Below, piece by piece: positions 58,936 to 64,000 of a DNA stretch of 64,000 bases. Under the pieces are notes generated by a model, which searched no databases, was not told the DNA's origin, and was given only the letters and a program-made list of their open reading frames with translations. This DNA is from Populus alba (taxonomy: Eukaryota; Streptophyta; Magnoliopsida; Malpighiales; Salicaceae). Every line of letters starts with the position of its first letter. Positions within the stretch are counted from its first letter, which is position 1. The stretch covers positions 3,844,001-3,908,000 of the forward strand of contig NC_133294.1 in assembly GCF_005239225.2 (NCBI RefSeq), in the 5' to 3' direction. The position numbers were made by a program, and so were the translations under genes.

Positions 58936-61900
58936 ATGGCTAAAACCAGACCAGGAGGCATCATCTCCAAGCCTAAAACAGGCAAGAGGGACCTTGACTC
59001 CTACACAATTCGTGGCACTACCAAAGTTGTTAGAGGTAATAACATTCTCAAAATGCGTTTTCGCAGTTATATTTATCTGGGTTGTTGTAAAGTTCTGATT
59101 TTCGTTTGTTTTGTGGTGTTTCTGATAATGGGTTGTTGTCGTTTTGTGTATTTGATAATGGGTTGTTGTAAAGTTTTGATCTTTTTGTGTGTTTTCTTGT
59201 GTTTATGTAGCGGGGGATTGTGTATTGATGAGACCATCTGATACTGGTAGGCCTTCATACGTGGCAAAAATTGAGGCGATTGAGGCTGATAGCAGAAACA
59301 ATGTGAAGGTTAGAGTGAGATGGTACTATAGGCCAGAAGAGTCTTTGGGAGGGCGCAGGCAGTTTCATGGAGCAAAAGAGTTGTTCTTATCAGATCATTA
59401 TGATGTACAAAGTGCTCACACTATTGAAGGGAAGTGTATAGTTCACTCTTTTAAGAACTATACTAAGCTCGAGAATGTTGGAGCTGAGGATTATTATTGT
59501 AGGTTTGAGTATAAGGCTGCTACTGGAGGTTTCACACCAGACCGTGTTGCAGTGTTAGTTTTTTCTTTCAACATGGTTTAGATTTGAGTATGCTGGAATG
59601 TGTTTTATTTTTTGTTAGTGTGTTATTTGATTGAGGTCCTAGTGCTTTTTGATTTTTGAAGGTATTGCAAATGTGAGATGCCATATAACCCAGATGATCT
59701 CATGGTGCAATGTGAGGGTTGCAAGGACTGGTAATGTAGCTTTCTTGTTTCTGTTGTTTTTTTTTTATTTTTTCTTAATTCTCCTTTTCTCTTTTTGTTA
59801 TTTAGTCAGTTAGTTTTCTCCAAGGTAGTCCCGTGACAATAAAAAAATTGGGAAATGTGTTCTATAGGAAGTTAAAAATGGGGAAAATTTTTAAAAAAAG
59901 AGTGAAATTTTGTGTCCTAAGGAAAAGGAGCTAAGGACGACCACTCTTCAACCCATTTCCAAGAGAAGGCTTGTAAATTAAAAAAAAATAATAGAGTTTT
60001 GTTGGTGAAGTTCTCAGCCCTTCAATCATCAATGCTGGACAGAGAAAGGAGCACAAGGATTAGAAAGAGGCAATTCTCCGTATCAAGAAACAAAGTGCAA
60101 ATATACAAAAACAATTTGCTTGATGTGGGAGAATTGACTGCTATTTGAGCTGATAGCTTGATCTCACAAGTGTTATCCTCCCTATGCCCGCCTTTTCCAT
60201 TTAGATCATAAATCTGGACTTTAGGGGCAGTTATTCTAGTTAAATTTTACAAATGATATTGGCATCATTCTGGGGCCATATATTTTTGCTTTGCTGTTCA
60301 ACACTATTTTGTCTATTGCATTTAAGTCAATGGCAGTTAACAAGATGTGATTTTTCTGGTTTTTCCTTTTCCCCATGTAAGATTATTACCATTTCTATGG
60401 CGTTTTATGCTCTCAAATACATCTCAAACATGATAGTTCTAATGGTATGAAACTGACTCACCCATGTGATATATCTACTTGCACGTAGAAGATGCAAAAT
60501 GTTCTTTGTCGTGCATTTCTAGTGCTTACTAACCTACAGAGAATGTAAATTCATTTGCTATACTCCCAAATTCAGGCCTTTTGGATGTAGTTTGAATGGC
60601 AGGGGATAGTCTGCTTTTATAGTTATGCTTCTATTACTTTTTGGAGGCATTGTGAATAGTTATGTTTCTGTTAGGTTTTGGAGGCATCATGAATAGTAAG
60701 GGAATTTCGTCTATATGCTTATGTGTGATAGCCTTAAAAAAAAGTTTTAGTCTGCTTTAATAGTTATGCTACTCCTGTTCTTTTTAGGTATCATCCTGCT
60801 TGTGTTGACATGACAATTGAAGAGGCAAAGAAATTGGATCACTTCATGTGTTCTGAGTGTGCATCTGATGAAGATGTGAAAAGATCACAGAATGGATTTT
60901 CAGCATCATCATTAGCTGAAGTCAAGGTGAGACTTTTCTCTATCCTGTTTCCTTTTTTCTTGATATTCATTTTTGTGGCCTTACTATACCCCATTTACTG
61001 TGCATGACATGCTATGAGCTTGTTTTCTGCGATGATTTTTGGGTTGTGATTTAAGAAGTTAACAGGATTTGTTACTAATATTGTGTGGAGTAGGTTGTTG
61101 ATATTAGTGTTTTGATAACTCTAATGATGGGCGTATGGTGTGGATAAGTAGATAAGTAGTGATACATGAGTCTCCATTACCATTGTGGCATCAACCATCC
61201 TTTTGGGTAAAATGTACTGAACATTTAGCTGGTACCAAAGAATATATTTGTAGGATGCACTACTGCTTTCATGTATGAAATTGAATACATGGGCTGGGGC
61301 TGCATTTTGGCCGCAATAGCTTGCTGATCTTGAAAAGAAAAGCATTTTTTACCTGTAGTAAGCATGATCCATGTATTTCACATAGCAGTTTGGCTTCGTG
61401 CTCATGTTCATTTATTTATCTATATCTTATTTGCTATGGACTGTGATTAATCAAGCATTTATGTTTCTATTACTTTGTGTTAGAAATATCTTGCTCTTAT
61501 ATAGTTTCATGGGCTGTGCTACACTGGCAATACAATTTTCACTTCTACACTTGCCTGATCCCTATCTTCTTATGGAATTTGAAGTGTAGGTTGGTTTATA
61601 ATGTTCAGAAGATTGTAACTTTGATGCACACATTGCCATTTGAAAATTTGAGTTATTGTATTGATTTGCTTGGATGAGATGAATCCGGGTCCAATAGTTG
61701 CATCTTCATCTGAATTGTTGTGATATGGTGGGCTATGCTTGGGTGGTGCAAATGCTAGAAGTTGTTTGATATGGATTTTTATGTTCATTTCTCTTTCCAA
61801 TCCTGCAATGTACAAGACATCCTGAACTGTCAATCTAAATTTGGCTCCATGGTTACAGAGTATAATTAGAAGTTTGGTCTGTCATTATATCAAAATCCAC

Positions 61901-62761
61901 AGTGATATATTTACCCGTTTTGTCCCCTGTTTGCTTAATACTGCCACTTATTGGTTCTTTTCTAGACTCTAGTATTCCTGTTTGAAAACAAGTTCTGTTC
62001 TGTGGCAGAGTTTGATTTTGTTGAAATTAAGGCAAGGTATTCACTGCAACTATGAATGCTCATTATTCCCATTATAACACATTCAGGATGTTTTGAGATT
62101 GGGATATAATTTCAAAAAAAAAAAAAAAGGAAGATCGGGATATGATGTTATAGTCAGTTGGAGAGTGTATCTGCATGTTTCTACATGGAAGGCTACTATC
62201 AACTTCATGTTGTCTTCAAGGCATGTCAGAAACATTGAGCCAGATCTTGTTTTTCACATATGGTTTTTCTATATGTAATCCATATACAACCTTCATGGTG
62301 CGATTTTGTTTACAGTCACTTCTAGCTTCTTACTGCGATCTTACAAGTATTTTATTTCATCTTCATTTATTGGAATTAAGTTATTTGTCTACGCCAAGGG
62401 ATTCCAATCCACAATGGATGGATTGCTCTGTCTTCATCCAAAATGTTGCATTAGGGTATTGGAATTTGGAAATATTTTGTAGAGACACCAATACTGTTCT
62501 TGCAATTTGTTAGGGAAAAATACTGATATTTATTGGTTAGGGAAAAATATCAGGGTATTGGAATTTGGATAGATTACATGTAGACTCTCACTAATATTGT
62601 TCTTGCAAAGTTTGGATGTTGGTTAGGGAAAAACATTGATCACATACATAGCCCAATCTTCATAAATGATGGCATGTTTTCCCTCTTTATTGTTCTCTGA
62701 AATGAATGATTGTTGAAGTCTCTGAACTTTACAGGTAGAGAACAAGCGCCGGAAGAGATGA
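58936..62761 (+). CDS. EBS: BAH-PHD chromatin reader, EARLY BOLTING IN SHORT DAYS (EBS) type
   Basis: Exons are 58936-59035, 59211-59553, 59662-59730, 60788-60926 and 62735-62761, all GT-AG and in phase, giving 225 aa. The BAH domain is about residues 20-145 ([60 protein letters not shown]). The PHD finger is about 149-196, with the C4HC3 pattern visible from [20 protein letters not shown] through YHPACV to CSEC. The basic tail is VENKRRKR. Sequence choices ([20 protein letters not shown]) fit EBS better than its paralogue SHL. Arabidopsis EBS reads H3K27me3 through BAH and H3K4 methylation through PHD and represses flowering genes such as FT; a similar nuclear role here is inferred. Intron 4 is 1.8 kb and the last coding exon is only 27 nt. 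The gene looks intact. Confidence 0.94.
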
Positions 62762-64000
62762 GTGCAGTTAGGTCAGTGAAATGCACAGGGAGACCTAAAT
62801 CTTCTTGCAGGTTTAACTTGTAGATTGTCAGTGTTTGAGATGTATAGTGCAAAAGACCATGGTGTGCTTTGCTCAAACTGGGCTGTCAGTAATTTCTTGT
62901 GTTTTGTCATGTGGAATATGTAAACTATGCTAGGTTCAGGACATAATTAATTTATTATGAATCTATCCCGAAAAAGGTTTCATTTTGGATGTTTTCTGAC
63001 ATCAAACCTATTGCATGGAGTAGACATTCTTAGTTTCTGGTTTTCCCTTTTTTGAAAGCCAAGACAGAACCCCATTTATGCTGATGGTTCACTTGCCAGT
63101 TTGATAGCAACCAGCGTAACCTATGTTGTAGTTGCTCATTTGTGGTCTTTCTTCCACACGCACAGAGTTTTCACAACAACTCTCACTATAGACTTGTGAT
63201 GCATTGCCCAAGTCTGAACTGATGGCGACAAACTGAAATGAGGGCCTTAGGTGGAAGCAGGAACGCCTCCTTGATTTACAGCTTTACACCGTTAAAAATC
63301 GTGTGGGCTTAGACGAAGACAAATGGTCCCAGCTTGGGTCTTCTTTCCTACACAATTTTCATTTTCGAAAGCTGACCTCAAGATCGTGGAGCCTGACTGC
63401 CGGTGGACCTAGCTGTCTTTTTGGTTATTTCTTTATGCTATTCATTTGTCAAGATTAAATTGTCAAGTCTACAACATTATTCTACCAACTCAGAGCTTAA
63501 CTACATGCACAGGGCTACAAACAATAGAGTATAAATCATCTGGCCCTAGGGCTCGCATCGCTTTTTACTGCGTGTTATTGGATTAGGTGATGGTGCGAGC
63601 GTTACTTGGCAATCTATGAAGTTTGCAATCATGACATCCGCCTTTCAAAACCGTGGCTAAGAGTACTATATTTGTACCCTAGTGGTCGAGGATGGAGTGC
63701 AACCCATTCCAGTCTTGAAAACCCTCCGGAGTTATCCTGTTCATATTTGTCGAGAGGATTATAAACGACTAAAAAAGAGTCTAAATCATTACATTAACTC
63801 ATGGGTTAATCGTTTCTATTAAATGTTGATTATTTTATTTTTCATTACATCACTAAAAATTTAGCTGAATCAAACTAGTTTTTTTTTTACATTAAGATAA
63901 GATTAATATTTTATCTGTTTTAATTAAAAATTTAACTCGAATTAGGTTTTTATTTAATCCTACCTGCGTGTTTGTAATAAATTCTTATTTTAACAGGAGG
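62762..64000. other. EBS 3' flank and intergenic DNA to the window end
   Basis: The first about 200 bp are probable 3' UTR. Positions 63050-63730 are less AT-rich with no sustained frame; the final 250 bp are AT-rich. No gene or RNA gene is supported. Confidence 0.5.

Noticed and set aside
1..64000. Search for CRISPR arrays, operons, phage or plasmid features
   Set aside because: The window is plant nuclear DNA with spliced genes; no regularly spaced repeats or prokaryotic gene organisation are present.

Overview
This is plant nuclear DNA: AT-rich, with GT-AG introns, microsatellites, degenerate MITE-like elements and a tRNA-derived SINE. TIR-NBS-LRR (TNL) genes with a C-terminal jelly-roll/Ig-like domain, together with a SHOOT MERISTEMLESS-type KNOX gene, indicate a eudicot. 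The protein style and repeat types suggest Salicaceae (poplar or willow). That placement is an inference from memory, not a search result.

Layout. (1) Positions 460-26400 are a disease-resistance cluster built by duplication. A unit of about 8.5 kb occurs twice (about 460-9085 and 18079-26395), with a partial third unit between (9586-13615). Each full unit holds, on the minus strand, a five-exon TNL, an internally deleted TNL remnant and an intact two-exon gene for a small coiled-coil protein (At4g22160-like). It also holds a plus-strand fragment of the 3' end of an AAA-ATPase gene. All three TNLs are broken differently: copy 1 by two nonsense codons, copy 2 by many indels plus a 500-N assembly gap, and copy 3 by one inserted base in an otherwise complete gene. 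(2) 13.6-18.1 kb is repeat-like DNA. (3) 27621-30321 is a complete four-exon PUX4-type SEP/UBX gene, a CDC48 cofactor. (4) 30.6-46.6 kb is gene-poor, with a SINE, MITE-like elements, hairpins and one unidentified protein-like relic. (5) 47758-51960 is a complete class I KNOX gene, the STM/ARBORKNOX1 type. (6) 54.1-56.2 kb is a decayed mitochondrial ribosomal protein L4 pseudogene with a duplicated upstream region and a duplicated first exon. (7) 58936-62761 is a complete five-exon BAH-PHD gene, EBS type, ending in a 27-nt coding exon.

The right half holds single-copy housekeeping and developmental genes (PUX4, STM, EBS). The left half is a fast-evolving immune-receptor cluster. No operon-like joint function is expected. 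I found no credible new biological system. The most interesting signals are the differently disabled TNL copies, the duplicated AAA-ATPase fragment, the L4 pseudogene, and an unidentified protein-like stretch near 31.6-32.4 kb.
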